The translations under genes were made by a program, and so were the position numbers. 64,000 nt of DNA from Cupriavidus pauculus (lineage in GTDB: Bacteria > Pseudomonadota > Gammaproteobacteria > Burkholderiales > Burkholderiaceae). Positions 34,479-42,323 of the stretch are shown here, in pieces (position 1 is the stretch's first letter; every line of letters starts with the position of its first letter). The notes under the pieces were generated by a model that saw nothing but the letters and a program-made list of their open reading frames with translations, searched no databases and was not told where the DNA came from. Location: positions 2,418,001 to 2,482,000 of the forward strand of contig NZ_CP044065.1 in the NCBI RefSeq assembly GCF_008693385.1, given 5' to 3'.

Positions 34479-35450
34479 TCAAAGCAAGGTCGGAATTTTC
34501 GGCTTCGCCACCGGCCGGATATAGCGGGCCAGCATGACGTCCGACCGATGGCCAGTTTGCTCTTTAATCTGGTATGGCTGTAGGCCGGCTTCGGCGGCAG
34601 TCGTAACGTAGCCGGCCCTCAGACTGTGGCCCGAGACTCTAGACGGATCACCGCCAGTCCTTCGGACCGCAGCTTTGATGATCAATGCCACCGACTGCGC
34701 GGACAAGGCGGCGGTTCCGACCTTATCGTACCGACTCACGCTGCGGAATACCCAGCCCGAAGCAATCCCGGCCAGCTCTAGCCACCCCCGCAATGCCTTG
34801 ACCGGACACCGAGCGCCTTTTGCATATGGGATGAACACGGTACGGCCGGCCCCCGCCTGGTCCGTTTTCGAACGTCGAATCAGGACTTCTAGGCCGCTCG
34901 CATGCTCCGTGATGTCCTCGCACCGGATTGCCACCAGTTCAGATCGTCGAAACGCCCCGGCGAAGCCCACCAGTAGCAGCGCGCGGTCGCGCGCTGCCTG
35001 GATCGGCTTGCGCTGATCCACCATCACCAGCATTTCGAGCAAGTCATCCTTGACCAGGGCCTTGGCCTGGCGCTGTCGCGTACCCAAGGTCCGCCGGATA
35101 CCCGCCATAGTTTGTTTCACCAAGGCGTCCCGGGCCGGCGAATCCAGCCCCTTGTCGACATGTGCACGATGGATGGCGATCAGCCTCCGCTCTATGGTGG
35201 CAACGGCCAAAGTTGATGCCAGCTCGGCAAGGTATGCCGCCAACTGCTGCTGCGTTGCCGGAATCTTGCACCCCTTGCTTATGAAATGTCGCACATCTGC
35301 TGCATAGCCGCGCTGAGTCGCCGTCGAGCGGGCGGCCGCCACATACCCATCAGCCGACAGGCTTCGGCGATGTGTGGCGCCGTTGGACCGGCCTGATGTC
35401 GGCTGCGTATGGGCGAACGTCGCCCAACCGAGCTTGGTGTCGTTTTTCAT
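34479..35450 (-). CDS. Second tyrosine recombinase (XerC/D-like)
   Basis: About 323 aa from ATG 35450; a TTG at 35513 would add 21 residues. An N-terminal SAM-like helical domain (STATQRGYAADVRHFISKG) precedes the catalytic domain. Catalytic residues seen are R in FRRSELVAIR, HSLRAGYVTTA with H and R, TGHRSDVM and the nucleophile Y in ARYIRP. There is no arm-binding domain, unlike the P4-type integrase at 14768. It may belong to a second element nested in the island or act on its own sites. No partner recombinase gene is next to it. Confidence 0.88.
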   Translation of the reverse strand: MKNDTKLGWATFAHTQPTSGRSNGATHRRSLSADGYVAAARSTATQRGYAADVRHFISKGCKIPATQQQLAAYLAELASTLAVATIERRLIAIHRAHVDKGLDSPARDALVKQTMAGIRRTLGTRQRQAKALVKDDLLEMLVMVDQRKPIQAARDRALLLVGFAGAFRRSELVAIRCEDITEHASGLEVLIRRSKTDQAGAGRTVFIPYAKGARCPVKALRGWLELAGIASGWVFRSVSRYDKVGTAALSAQSVALIIKAAVRRTGGDPSRVSGHSLRAGYVTTAAEAGLQPYQIKEQTGHRSDVMLARYIRPVAKPKIPTLL

Positions 35451-35655
35451 GGCTTGTTTGAGTATTGCGAAGTGAGCCTTTTCGCTAATCAGCGAAAGGC
35501 GAAAACGCGGCAAGATTGCCGCGCTAGGGCCGGCCGTAAAGTGACCTGGCCATTAGGAAGGTGAGCGAGTGGAGCTACTTGAGCTATCGGAGGGCAGTCG
35601 TAGGTATGTGCCCGGCAATCGCCGGCGAGCCTCTGGAGACGAACACACTACCTGA

Positions 35656-35678
35656 CGTCGGCTAGCAGTCAGCCGACG
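35656..35678. repeat. 8-bp inverted repeat near second recombinase
   Basis: CGTCGGCT (35656-35663) and AGCCGACG (35671-35678) are separated by 7 bases. It lies about 200 bp upstream of the recombinase start. Inverted arms around a 6-8 bp spacer are the layout of a tyrosine recombinase core site, but this could equally be a chance hairpin. The stretch 35514-35807 shows no gene. Confidence 0.35.
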
Positions 35679-35807
35679 GATCGGCCGCCTCGTAGTCGAA
35701 CGCGCCAGAGGCGGTGATTGGCACACCGATAGGACAGTTAGGAATAGGTCAACCAGCGACTCCGCCCTCACTGGATTTGGGTTGCCTGATGTGGATCACG
35801 TCATGGC

Positions 35808-36078
35808 TCAGTACTCTTCGGGCAAGAGCAGCGTCGTAACGCTTCGGTCAGCCTCGGTAATGATCCATACCCGCACGCCGGCAATGTCATATGCCGACAG
35901 GATTCGCGCCCCGCTGATCACTGCTAGGTCGTTTGCCTTCGCGTCCTCTTCGGGCACCGAGCCCCAATCGCCGCGTGCGTGCCGTGACAGATATAAGCCG
36001 GGTCCGATCAGGTGGCGCGTCAAGTGGGCGACAACGCCTCGCGTGGCGACGACCTGCCCCAGCGGGAATTGTTGACAT
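35808..36078 (-). pseudogene. Small mobile-element protein gene with frameshift at its start
   Basis: The C-terminal frame encodes a protein typical of integrated elements: FPLGQVVATRG, then HARGDWGSVPEEDAKANDLA, then RILSAYDIAG and VWIITEADRSVTTLLLPEEY. An ATG at 36078 with an AAGGAG site opens the reading MSTIPAGAG, but this is in the wrong frame from the fourth codon. A loss or gain of one or two bases after MST would restore the expected MST..FPLGQ start. Either it is a pseudogene, or a rare start is used, or the sequence has an error. Function of the family is unknown to me. Confidence 0.6.
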
Positions 36079-36192
36079 GGCGTCCCGCCGCTCCTTGTCG
36101 AGGATTCATGGGGGTTAGATGGATAGTGCTTGCGAAACGTGTCAGGTCTCCTGAAGGTTATTTCCGGCCAAACGCAGATGCCAGAAAGCGAA

Positions 36193-36219
36193 AAAGCCAA
36201 GGCAGCGAGCCTTGGCTTT
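36193..36219 (-). terminator. Candidate intrinsic terminator
   Basis: AAAGCCAAGG and CCTTGGCTTT form a perfect 10-bp stem around a 7-base loop. Read on the minus strand it is followed by TTCGCTTTC after a T-rich stem end. No expressed minus-strand gene is evident just upstream (36220-36739), so it may serve read-through control of the gene at 35808-36078 or be a relic. Apart from this hairpin and a 14-mer repeat at 36326, the 660 bp from 36079 to 36739 show nothing I can support. Confidence 0.45.
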
Positions 36220-36739
36220 GGGGAAGAGCGCGAACTACAGGGAGCCCGTGTGGCGTCGGTTGTGGCATGGCGGGGCCTGCGCCATTTCGGCACGCTACGC
36301 CAGTGTCAACACCGGAACAAGGCGAAAATAACTTTGGCAGTCAAATCAGGAATCGCCAGCGGGCCCTGATGATCGTCCGTTCTCTTCAGGTGGTTGGGCC
36401 GTGAAAGGAGATGCAAATCGAAATCTCGTCAGCGTTGATGCTACCTGCCATATGCGCGACTAACACATGTTCAGCAAGAACCTGGCAATCAAGCACAGTC
36501 ACCGCGTAGTTGCCTTGACCGAGGCTCGAACATGCCCCGGTCCCACTCGGCCAAGCCCGTCTCGCCTTCAGGCATCATCGTTCCCGAGGAGCCGAGCGAA
36601 ATCCAAAGGTCAGCCAGCTATTTGAAGGGAACCGGGCGAGCTTGCCTTACAGGCGTCGTGAAGATCTGCTAGTAGGATACGAACGACCGGAAAATCGAGT
36701 GTCGGTGATAGCACCCGGCCTGAAAGTAGGTTTCCATAA

Positions 36740-38137
36740 ATGTTGACCGTCTTGCGCTGGGGATGTGCAAATCTTGCAAGGAGGGCTGTCGTGACAGAAG
36801 AAGCGCGTGAGCCGACAGGCGGCGAGCTGGCTAGTGCGAAGGTGGCTCCACTGTCCCGTGAGCAGCTATACGAGCTTGTCTGGCGGGAGCCCATGCTTCG
36901 AGTTGCCGAACGACTGGGGGTATCGTCGAGCTACATGGCTCGGGTGTGTACTGAGCTGCGTGTGCCTCGACCACCTCGGGGGTACTGGGCGCAACTTGAG
37001 TTCGGAAAGGCGCCCGCAAAGCCCGCATTGCCGGAAGCTAGAGCAGGTGATATTGGTGAATGGAGCCCAGGGGACTTCATCGGCACCAATGAGCGGGCGG
37101 CTAAAAGGATAGTGAAGGCTCCCGCGCCGACCGTCGATGGCGTGCCCGTGGTGGCACCGAGCGTAAGGCGCCGGTCTCACCAGACGAAGACAGAGAGGCA
37201 CTTGCACCCGCTGCTGGACGGCATCAAGCCCTTCTTCGAGAAGACTCGCGATAGCGAAACCGGCATCATGCGCCCATTTTAGCGATTATTGGTCGATGTC
37301 CTTTCTTCGAAGGAGAGGCTGGACGCTGCCATCGATGCTACCGACAAGCTGTTCCGAACGCTGACCTCGCGCGGGCACCGAGTGACGATTGCTCCGACAG
37401 GCGTACAGATGCAGCGATCTGAGGTTGACCTACGCGAGACGCCCAGAAAGAACCACTACCAGCAAAGCGCCTGGGCGCCTGAGCGACCAACGGTGGTGTA
37501 CGTCGGTGATGTGCCCATCGGATTGACGCTCTTCGAGATGACAGAAGTCGTCGAGATGCTCTACGTCGGCAATAGCGAGTACGTACCGGTTCGAAGCCTG
37601 ACTCCCGAGCAACGTCGCAGGTACCAGGCGCCCAGGTACTGGACGACGACAAAGGACTTGGCTTCTGGTCGCCTTTGCTTGCAGGCGTACTGCCCCTCGT
37701 GGCGGGTCAGTTGGGTCAAGCGATGGTCCGAGACAAAGCCTGGGCAGTTCTCTTCAATGGTGCCGAGCATCGTGCAGGAGTTGGAAGCAGCGGGCCCTGA
37801 ACTGAGCGTACAGCTGGAGGCCGCGAGAATTCGGGCCGAGGAAGAGCACAGACGGTGGGAGTACGAGCAGCAACGCCGGCGGGAAGAGGAGAAACGCGCG
37901 CGGCAAGAGAAATGCCGGCAGGATGCGCTAAAGGATCTGCTTGCAGCCATTGCAACCTGGGACGAAGCACGTCGAATTGACGCCTACTTCACGGAAGCGG
38001 TGCAAGCGGCTGAGCGCCTTGGCGCCGATGAACGGCAACGACTGCTGGGCCGCATTTCACTCGCAAAGGAACTGGTAGGCGAGAGCAGACCCGTGGAAAT
38101 GTTGCTTCACTGGAAGGCGCCAAGCGAGAGAAACTAA
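36740..38137 (+). pseudogene. HTH-containing hypothetical protein gene split by an in-frame TAG
   Basis: Two frames (36740-37282 and 37289-38137) are the same reading frame, interrupted only by TAG at 37280-37282. Without it a 465-aa protein would result. The N-terminal part has a helix-turn-helix-like segment, SREQLYELVWREPMLRVAERLGVSSSYMARVC, followed by PRPPRGYWAQLEFGK, a pattern I associate with widespread uncharacterised bacterial proteins. The middle is GDVPIGLTLFEMTE. The end has a long charged coiled coil (RIRAEEEHRRWEYEQQRRREEEKRARQE). A single base change such as AAG to TAG explains the break. Expression as two pieces or read-through is possible. Confidence 0.75.
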
Positions 38138-38205
38138 CTAGCAGCGCCGGGCATCCGACTCGGACAATACATCGAGGGTGCCACCCTGGAAGTAGAAGGC
38201 GTCTT

Positions 38206-38227
38206 AGCCAAGGCCGGAGCCTTGGCT
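38206..38227. terminator. Hairpin between convergent genes
   Basis: AGCCAAGGC and GCCTTGGCT form a 9-bp stem with a CGGA loop, between the end of the split gene on the plus strand and the end of the lipoprotein gene on the minus strand. A T-tract is absent on both sides, so termination would be weak or factor-assisted. Confidence 0.4.
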
Positions 38228-38284
38228 CCTTGAGGGTTCGGGCTACCACGCGGGAACGTTGGATCGCGAAAGGAGCGCCGGCAA

Positions 38285-39415
38285 CTATCTCAGGGACGAA
38301 ATCCGCTGTTGATATGCGCTGGAAAGGCAGGCGTCATCGCCGCAGGCATCGCGAACTTTGTGGCGCCAATCGCTCTGCTGCTTCTTCAAAGCGTCCTTAT
38401 CTGACGTTCTGGCGATAGCCGCCTTGTAAGCATCCACCATCACTGCGTCGAGCGACGAAAGTTTCGCGTCAGCGCAGATGATCTTCTCGATGCGGGTCGA
38501 TGCGCGATCACAGTCAAAGCTAGGGCCGCGCGAGGTAGTCTCAGCCTGGGGCTGCTTTTCTTTGTCGCTTGCCGGGATAGTTGGCATTCCTGCTCGACCA
38601 ACGTCGTCAGACTTGGCATGCGCAACTGGCACTGGCTTTTGCGCTGGAGCTGCGGGCACGGCCTGACTAGGCGCTGCATAGACGACGGGCTCACTAACAA
38701 TTACTTCCTCAACGCCAAACGGCGGAACATCGCCAGCGAAATGCCAGCTGCTTTCGCCTTTTGTCATCATGCCCGCGCCCTTGGCTTTCAAACCAATTGG
38801 CATGGCCGCTTGCCTCGCATCAGCATTCATCTGAGCCTCGGCCTCCCCAAGAAGTGAAGAAAGTGCCAATTGCGCTCCTGGCGTCTCACAGGGCAGGATT
38901 TGCTTGATACGAGCTGCGACTTGTTCTCGGCGAGCTTGCGCATCGTCGCGACGCTGGACGGCTTGGACCGCGGCATCGGATACTTTACCGCTGCCGACTC
39001 CCGCAAAGGCTGCAGCCATCACTGCCTGCTCTAGTTCAATCTTCGCCGCACGCTCTTGCTTGCTCAATGACGACCATTCCGGGAGCAGCTTCGCAGCTGC
39101 GTCCTTGCCGCCTTTCAGCTCAAGGCGAAAGCTGTAGGCGATCTGGTATGCGTTGTTTCCGTCAGACGCACCATCAACTTTCTTCACATCAGCGACATCA
39201 AGCAGGGGACATCGATAGGCATGCACAAGCTCCCGCTCAAGATCGTCGCTGCCTGGCTTGCTGCTGCAACCTGCTAGCGATGCGCCGAGGAGCACGGTGG
39301 CAAGTAGCATTCGCACCGGGCCGCTTTGAAAGACGGAGGGAACCCAGCTAACGGCGTCGGGACGTGTTCTTGACACGATTTTCTTGTTCGTCTGGGTCAT
39401 GGCTGTCTTGGTCAT
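38285..39415 (-). CDS. Lipoprotein with LprI-like C-terminal domain
   Basis: 376 aa. A hydrophobic signal ends in the lipobox LLGASLAGC (Cys at about 50), so the start at 39415 may be too long; GTG 39316 or ATG 39310 would give a normal signal. The last 75 residues, FDCDRASTRIEKIICADAKL, then SLDAVMVDAYKAAI, then QQSDWRHKVRDACGD with paired Cys, are the DUF1311/LprI domain, related to lysozyme-inhibitor-like periplasmic proteins. The middle is Ala/Lys-rich and helical. It is probably anchored in a membrane facing the periplasm. Its role in the island is unknown. Confidence 0.8.
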   Translation of the reverse strand: MTKTAMTQTNKKIVSRTRPDAVSWVPSVFQSGPVRMLLATVLLGASLAGCSSKPGSDDLERELVHAYRCPLLDVADVKKVDGASDGNNAYQIAYSFRLELKGGKDAAAKLLPEWSSLSKQERAAKIELEQAVMAAAFAGVGSGKVSDAAVQAVQRRDDAQARREQVAARIKQILPCETPGAQLALSSLLGEAEAQMNADARQAAMPIGLKAKGAGMMTKGESSWHFAGDVPPFGVEEVIVSEPVVYAAPSQAVPAAPAQKPVPVAHAKSDDVGRAGMPTIPASDKEKQPQAETTSRGPSFDCDRASTRIEKIICADAKLSSLDAVMVDAYKAAIARTSDKDALKKQQSDWRHKVRDACGDDACLSSAYQQRISSLR

Positions 39416-39498
39416 AGAAGAGTGAAAGACACACTTTACGTTTGGTAATGCGCGGCACTTCCGTCACGGGAATCCAAACGCAAAAGTGTGGGGCGCAG

Positions 39499-39648
39499 AT
39501 GCTGTTCGCCGCCAATCTGCGGCGCATCCGCAAAGACAAAGGCTTGATACAGGAGAAGGTCGCGGAGGCGGCCGACCTGCATGTCAACTACATCAGCTCC
39601 GTCGAGCGCGGCGAGCGCAATATCTCGATTTGCAACCGCGCTGGTTGA
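39499..39648 (+). pseudogene. Truncated XRE-family regulator
   Basis: The frame gives ANLRRIRKDKGLIQEKVAEA, then DLHVNYISSVERGERNISI, an almost complete Cro/C1 helix-turn-helix, then breaks off as CNRAG at a stop. Intact relatives continue with the next helix (N-x-x-x-I-A-x-A-L), so the 3' part is lost or shifted. It may begin at 39499 or further upstream at 39442. It is either a remnant or a very short DNA-binding peptide. Confidence 0.6.
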
Positions 39649-39711
39649 AGAGGATGCGCCCACCAAGGGCCACCAACGTTCATGAACCCGGGTGGGCTGC
39701 GCTAGCTCCTG

Positions 39712-40218
39712 CTACTTGGCCGAGGGAGCCTTGCTCATTGCGTGAATTCCGATATACCAGGCTGGTTGGCAATCCTTGAACTCGACCCGGATGCGCTGTG
39801 CCTCGCTCACCCAGTAGGCTGGGTCGACCATGTATTCCACGATGGTCTTGGGCGCATGGCTGGCCTTTGCGCGATGAAACACCACGTGCCGCCCTAGCTC
39901 GATTTCGGGATTGTAGTCAACCATTGCCAAAGCCAGATCTGGCAGGTCGGCCAAGGTCGCCGCCTCCTTATAGACCGTTCCCACCAGTCCGTGGTTTGCC
40001 AGCAGCGCCGTGATCAACTGCTCGGAAATATAGTAAGGGCCGTGGGGCGGGTGGCCGAATCTATCAATCGCCTGCTTGCGGATCTCCGCCAAGGTCTTTC
40101 CGGTAAGCATGGCGATGCAAGCGAATGCGTCGTCGAAATCCCCTTCCTGCTGGACCCGCGCAAACGCCGGTTGAAACCCCTCCGGGGATGAGGTGACGGT
40201 GGTCGGTATGGTGGCCAT
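39712..40218 (-). CDS. Mobile-element protein, possible C39-like papain fold
   Basis: 168 aa from ATG 40218 behind a GAGG site. Conserved blocks: GDFDDAFACIAMLTGKTLAEIRKQ, GPYYISEQLITALLANHGLVGTVYKE, LALAMVDYNPEIELGRHVVFHR. The arrangement Cys in a helix, then a late His (GRHVVF) with an upstream Asp resembles C39-type cysteine peptidase-like proteins found on integrative elements, though the fold is inferred. The last residues are AWYIGIHAMSKAPSAK. Substrate unknown. Transcribed leftwards on its own. Confidence 0.65.
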   Translation of the reverse strand: MATIPTTVTSSPEGFQPAFARVQQEGDFDDAFACIAMLTGKTLAEIRKQAIDRFGHPPHGPYYISEQLITALLANHGLVGTVYKEAATLADLPDLALAMVDYNPEIELGRHVVFHRAKASHAPKTIVEYMVDPAYWVSEAQRIRVEFKDCQPAWYIGIHAMSKAPSAK

Positions 40219-40438
40219 GTGGCACTCCTCGAAAATGTCATGAAGATGTGCGCAGCAACGCCTGCCTGGCGGCATCAGATTATCGAGTGGACGTCCGGGG
40301 AGGCGTTCGAAGGATCAACGAATCGAATCGGCGGATTCGAGGGCGCTGCGGCGCAGGTGACAACCAACAGTTGCATCGGCGAGCCGAGGTTGGTCGAATC
40401 GGCAGCGTACCAGGAGGCGTTGTTGCCAATCAACGACC

Positions 40439-40591
40439 AAATAACTTTGGCAAAACGGCCCAGAAGCGGCGCCCGTCATCCGGTCGGATCACCAGGAACC
40501 GCGGAACGATCTCTCGTGAACTGCTGAAATGCGTGTGTGGCGTCTCTCGACGTCCACCGCCAGCAGCTAGCGCCCTAGGCTCGGACTCGCG
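40439..40591. repeat. Degenerate repeat, copy A
   Basis: This stretch shares an ordered series of matches with 42042-42181: TTTGGC/TTTTGC, CAGAAGCG, TCTCGTGAAC, GCGTCT, GCTAGC and AGGCTCGGACTCG, with small gaps. By eye the identity is around two thirds. The two copies enclose the J-domain/HNH gene pair in direct orientation. The rest of 40276-40768 has no gene that I can support. Confidence 0.6.
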
Positions 40592-40768
40592 AAATCAGTG
40601 CTTGTCGGCAGTGGAAAGATCCGGCTCGCCAGTCGTGGCCGAATCGGCCGGGATAGCGCACTGACGAGCGTCGTTTGAGCTTACGTTTGCCACCGCAAAA
40701 CAGTCCCGACCAATAAGCCAGTAATATGGTGCCACCGGCAGCACGTCGCTGCATGCACGCTCAATACT

Positions 40769-41188
40769 ATGGACATAGCAAAGATACAAACGTTGGGAGC
40801 GTTGGAAAAACTCGGCTCCGTCGACGAAATCCGTCGGCAGCTAGAGCCCATCGTCCAACCCCTGAGAATCGACGCCAAGACCTACGCTGACCTCCTGCTG
40901 GTAGTGCAAACTCTGCAGGAAAAGTGGCTGGACTTTCGCCCGGGCCCCTTTGTCTCCCGCCAAGCCGAGCTCGTCTTCTACCTAACGAAGCTTCAAGGAA
41001 GTGCGCGCAACGAGCTCTTGGGGATCACGGAGGCACACTACCGAAACAAGAAGCTCGCTAAACAATGGTTTCGGTCGATTTCTCAGCAGGTGCATAGCGA
41101 CAAGGGAGGCGACGATGTCGCGTTCCAAGTATTGCGGGATTTGTACACGGTCATGACGGAGCCGGTTGACGAGGATGACGATGCCTAA
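40769..41188 (+). CDS. J-domain-like protein (HSD variant)
   Basis: 139 aa. The C-terminal third, LAKQWFRSISQQVHSDKGGDDVAFQVLRDLYTVM (residues 96-129), matches the J-domain core in which a helix, the HPD tripeptide, KGG-D and a further helix follow. Here HPD is HSD (109-111). HPD is the element that stimulates Hsp70 ATPase, so the change questions classical co-chaperone action. The N-terminal two thirds are helical and unlike known J proteins. The stop lies inside the start region of the HNH gene, so the two form one translational unit. Confidence 0.75.
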   Translation: MDIAKIQTLGALEKLGSVDEIRRQLEPIVQPLRIDAKTYADLLLVVQTLQEKWLDFRPGPFVSRQAELVFYLTKLQGSARNELLGITEAHYRNKKLAKQWFRSISQQVHSDKGGDDVAFQVLRDLYTVMTEPVDEDDDA

Positions 41189-41873
41189 GGACCAGTTGCC
41201 TGTCGTTCACTCGGCTGAAACCCTAGATTTGAAATTCCCCGAGGCCAAGGACCACATTACCCCGGAGGACGCATCCAAGACACGTACACTGATTACAACC
41301 GGCGGTGTTTTCACGCCCGACGGCAAGCCCTATATTCCCACGTCCGCATTGGCACACCTTCTCGCCACGGATAAACCGGGTGTGAACCAGCTCTACAACG
41401 ACCTGCCAAATGAGGACAAGATGCAGGATGGGCACACGCGGTACATCGCCACGCCTGCGCTGAACAAGGAGTTCTCCCGTCGGATCCAGGAGCCGCGGGA
41501 CGTCTACAAGATCGAGCGACTCAAGGACGCTGAAGCCTGCGTAAACGCCTTCCGCGACAACCCTGAGTTGGAAAAGCGCCGGGCGTTGGTCGAGTCGCAC
41601 ATCCGAAAGACGCTGCCGAAGCTGAAACAGCAGATGCTCAAGGCTGAAAATATCACCGCCTGCCAGGTTACCGGCGAACCCTTGCAAACGGACGCCCAAG
41701 TGCATCACATCGAGCGGCAAGCCGATCAGCCGAGCAAAAGCCTCGATCCGGACAACCTCGTGCTCATTAACAAGTCTCCGCACCAGCGGATCCACGACGC
41801 GGAAGCTCACTCTCACGAGGCGCTGGCTTCGCTCGCGGGGGAGGAAAACTGGCCCTACAGGCGCAAAACGTGA
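41175..41873 (+). CDS. HNH endonuclease-like protein
   Basis: 232 aa from ATG 41175 (41181 also possible), overlapping the J-like gene by 14 bases. The C-terminal domain has CQVTGEPLQTDAQVHHIERQ, then SKSLDPDNLVLINKSPHQRIH: His-His, an Asn in the middle and two late His, the beta-beta-alpha metal HNH plan; only one of the structural Cys is visible. The N-terminal 150 residues are a separate helical and strand region (ITTGGVFTPDGKPYIPTSAL) with no known match. Cutting of DNA is likely; its target control may reside in the partner J-like protein. Confidence 0.82.
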   Translation: MTMPKDQLPVVHSAETLDLKFPEAKDHITPEDASKTRTLITTGGVFTPDGKPYIPTSALAHLLATDKPGVNQLYNDLPNEDKMQDGHTRYIATPALNKEFSRRIQEPRDVYKIERLKDAEACVNAFRDNPELEKRRALVESHIRKTLPKLKQQMLKAENITACQVTGEPLQTDAQVHHIERQADQPSKSLDPDNLVLINKSPHQRIHDAEAHSHEALASLAGEENWPYRRKT

Positions 41874-42041
41874 TGGGCCAGTTGGATCTAGTGCCGGAGG
41901 GCCTTAGCCACTTGCGGCGCGGGCGCGAGTCGGAGGAGGCCTGCGGGTCGTCGCCCGCGCAGCGGCGCTTTCGCTCGACAAGCTCCCCCTGCTTCAAAAC
42001 TAATCAAGCGGTAGGCCCGACGGAAACTTCGAGGAACCAGA

Positions 42042-42181
42042 AATTTTGCCATGCGGCGCAGAAGCGACGCGACGCGCCCCCATCCAAGGTTGGATGAAAC
42101 GAAGTCTCGTGAACCGCCGAATTGCTGCGGGCGTCTATCGCTGTATACCGGCGGCTAGCTGCCCCAGGCTCGGACTCGTGA
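42042..42181. repeat. Degenerate repeat, copy B, next to right end
   Basis: Direct counterpart of 40439-40591 (see there), ending in GCCCCAGGCTCGGACTCGTGA just before the tandem 12-bp repeat of the right end. The stretch 41874-42257 holds this copy and the arm repeats and no gene that I can support. Confidence 0.6.
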
Positions 42182-42203
42182 CGGTATTTCTGACGGTATA
42201 CCT
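42180..42203. repeat. Tandem 12-bp repeat at right island end (arm sites)
   Basis: GACGGTATTTCT (42180-42191) followed directly by GACGGTATACCT (42192-42203), the same unit, period and orientation as at 11385-11408 near the left end. It lies about 60 bp inside the right junction. Confidence 0.75.
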
Positions 42204-42258
42204 TCGTATCATCCGAAGCTGCCCCCTTGCCAGGCAAGGCTTTGCGGGCCGATTCCAC

Positions 42259-42318
42259 CTAATCGCGCGCTACGTCGAGCGCATGCTGTCGGCCGGCGCC
42301 ACCCCCAACGCGGGTTAA
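42259..42318 (+). pseudogene. ribE: Displaced native 3' end of ribE with attR-like junction
   Basis: Codons for LIARYVERMLSAGATPNAG and a stop, with no start or upstream RibE sequence. It matches the C-terminal conserved segment of RibE at 11253-11280 and must be the original tail left behind by the insertion. Bases up to roughly 42261 belong to the island and those beyond roughly 42269 to the chromosome. It has no promoter of its own and cannot make a protein. Confidence 0.88.
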
Positions 42319-42323
42319 GCTGG

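Noticed and set aside
36012..36404. Plus-strand frames in 36012-36404
   Set aside because: They overlap a terminator-like hairpin and the opposite-strand frameshifted gene and lack any protein-like character.
41870..42097. 75-codon frame behind the HNH gene
   Set aside because: No ribosome site, no family resemblance, and it runs into the degenerate repeat.
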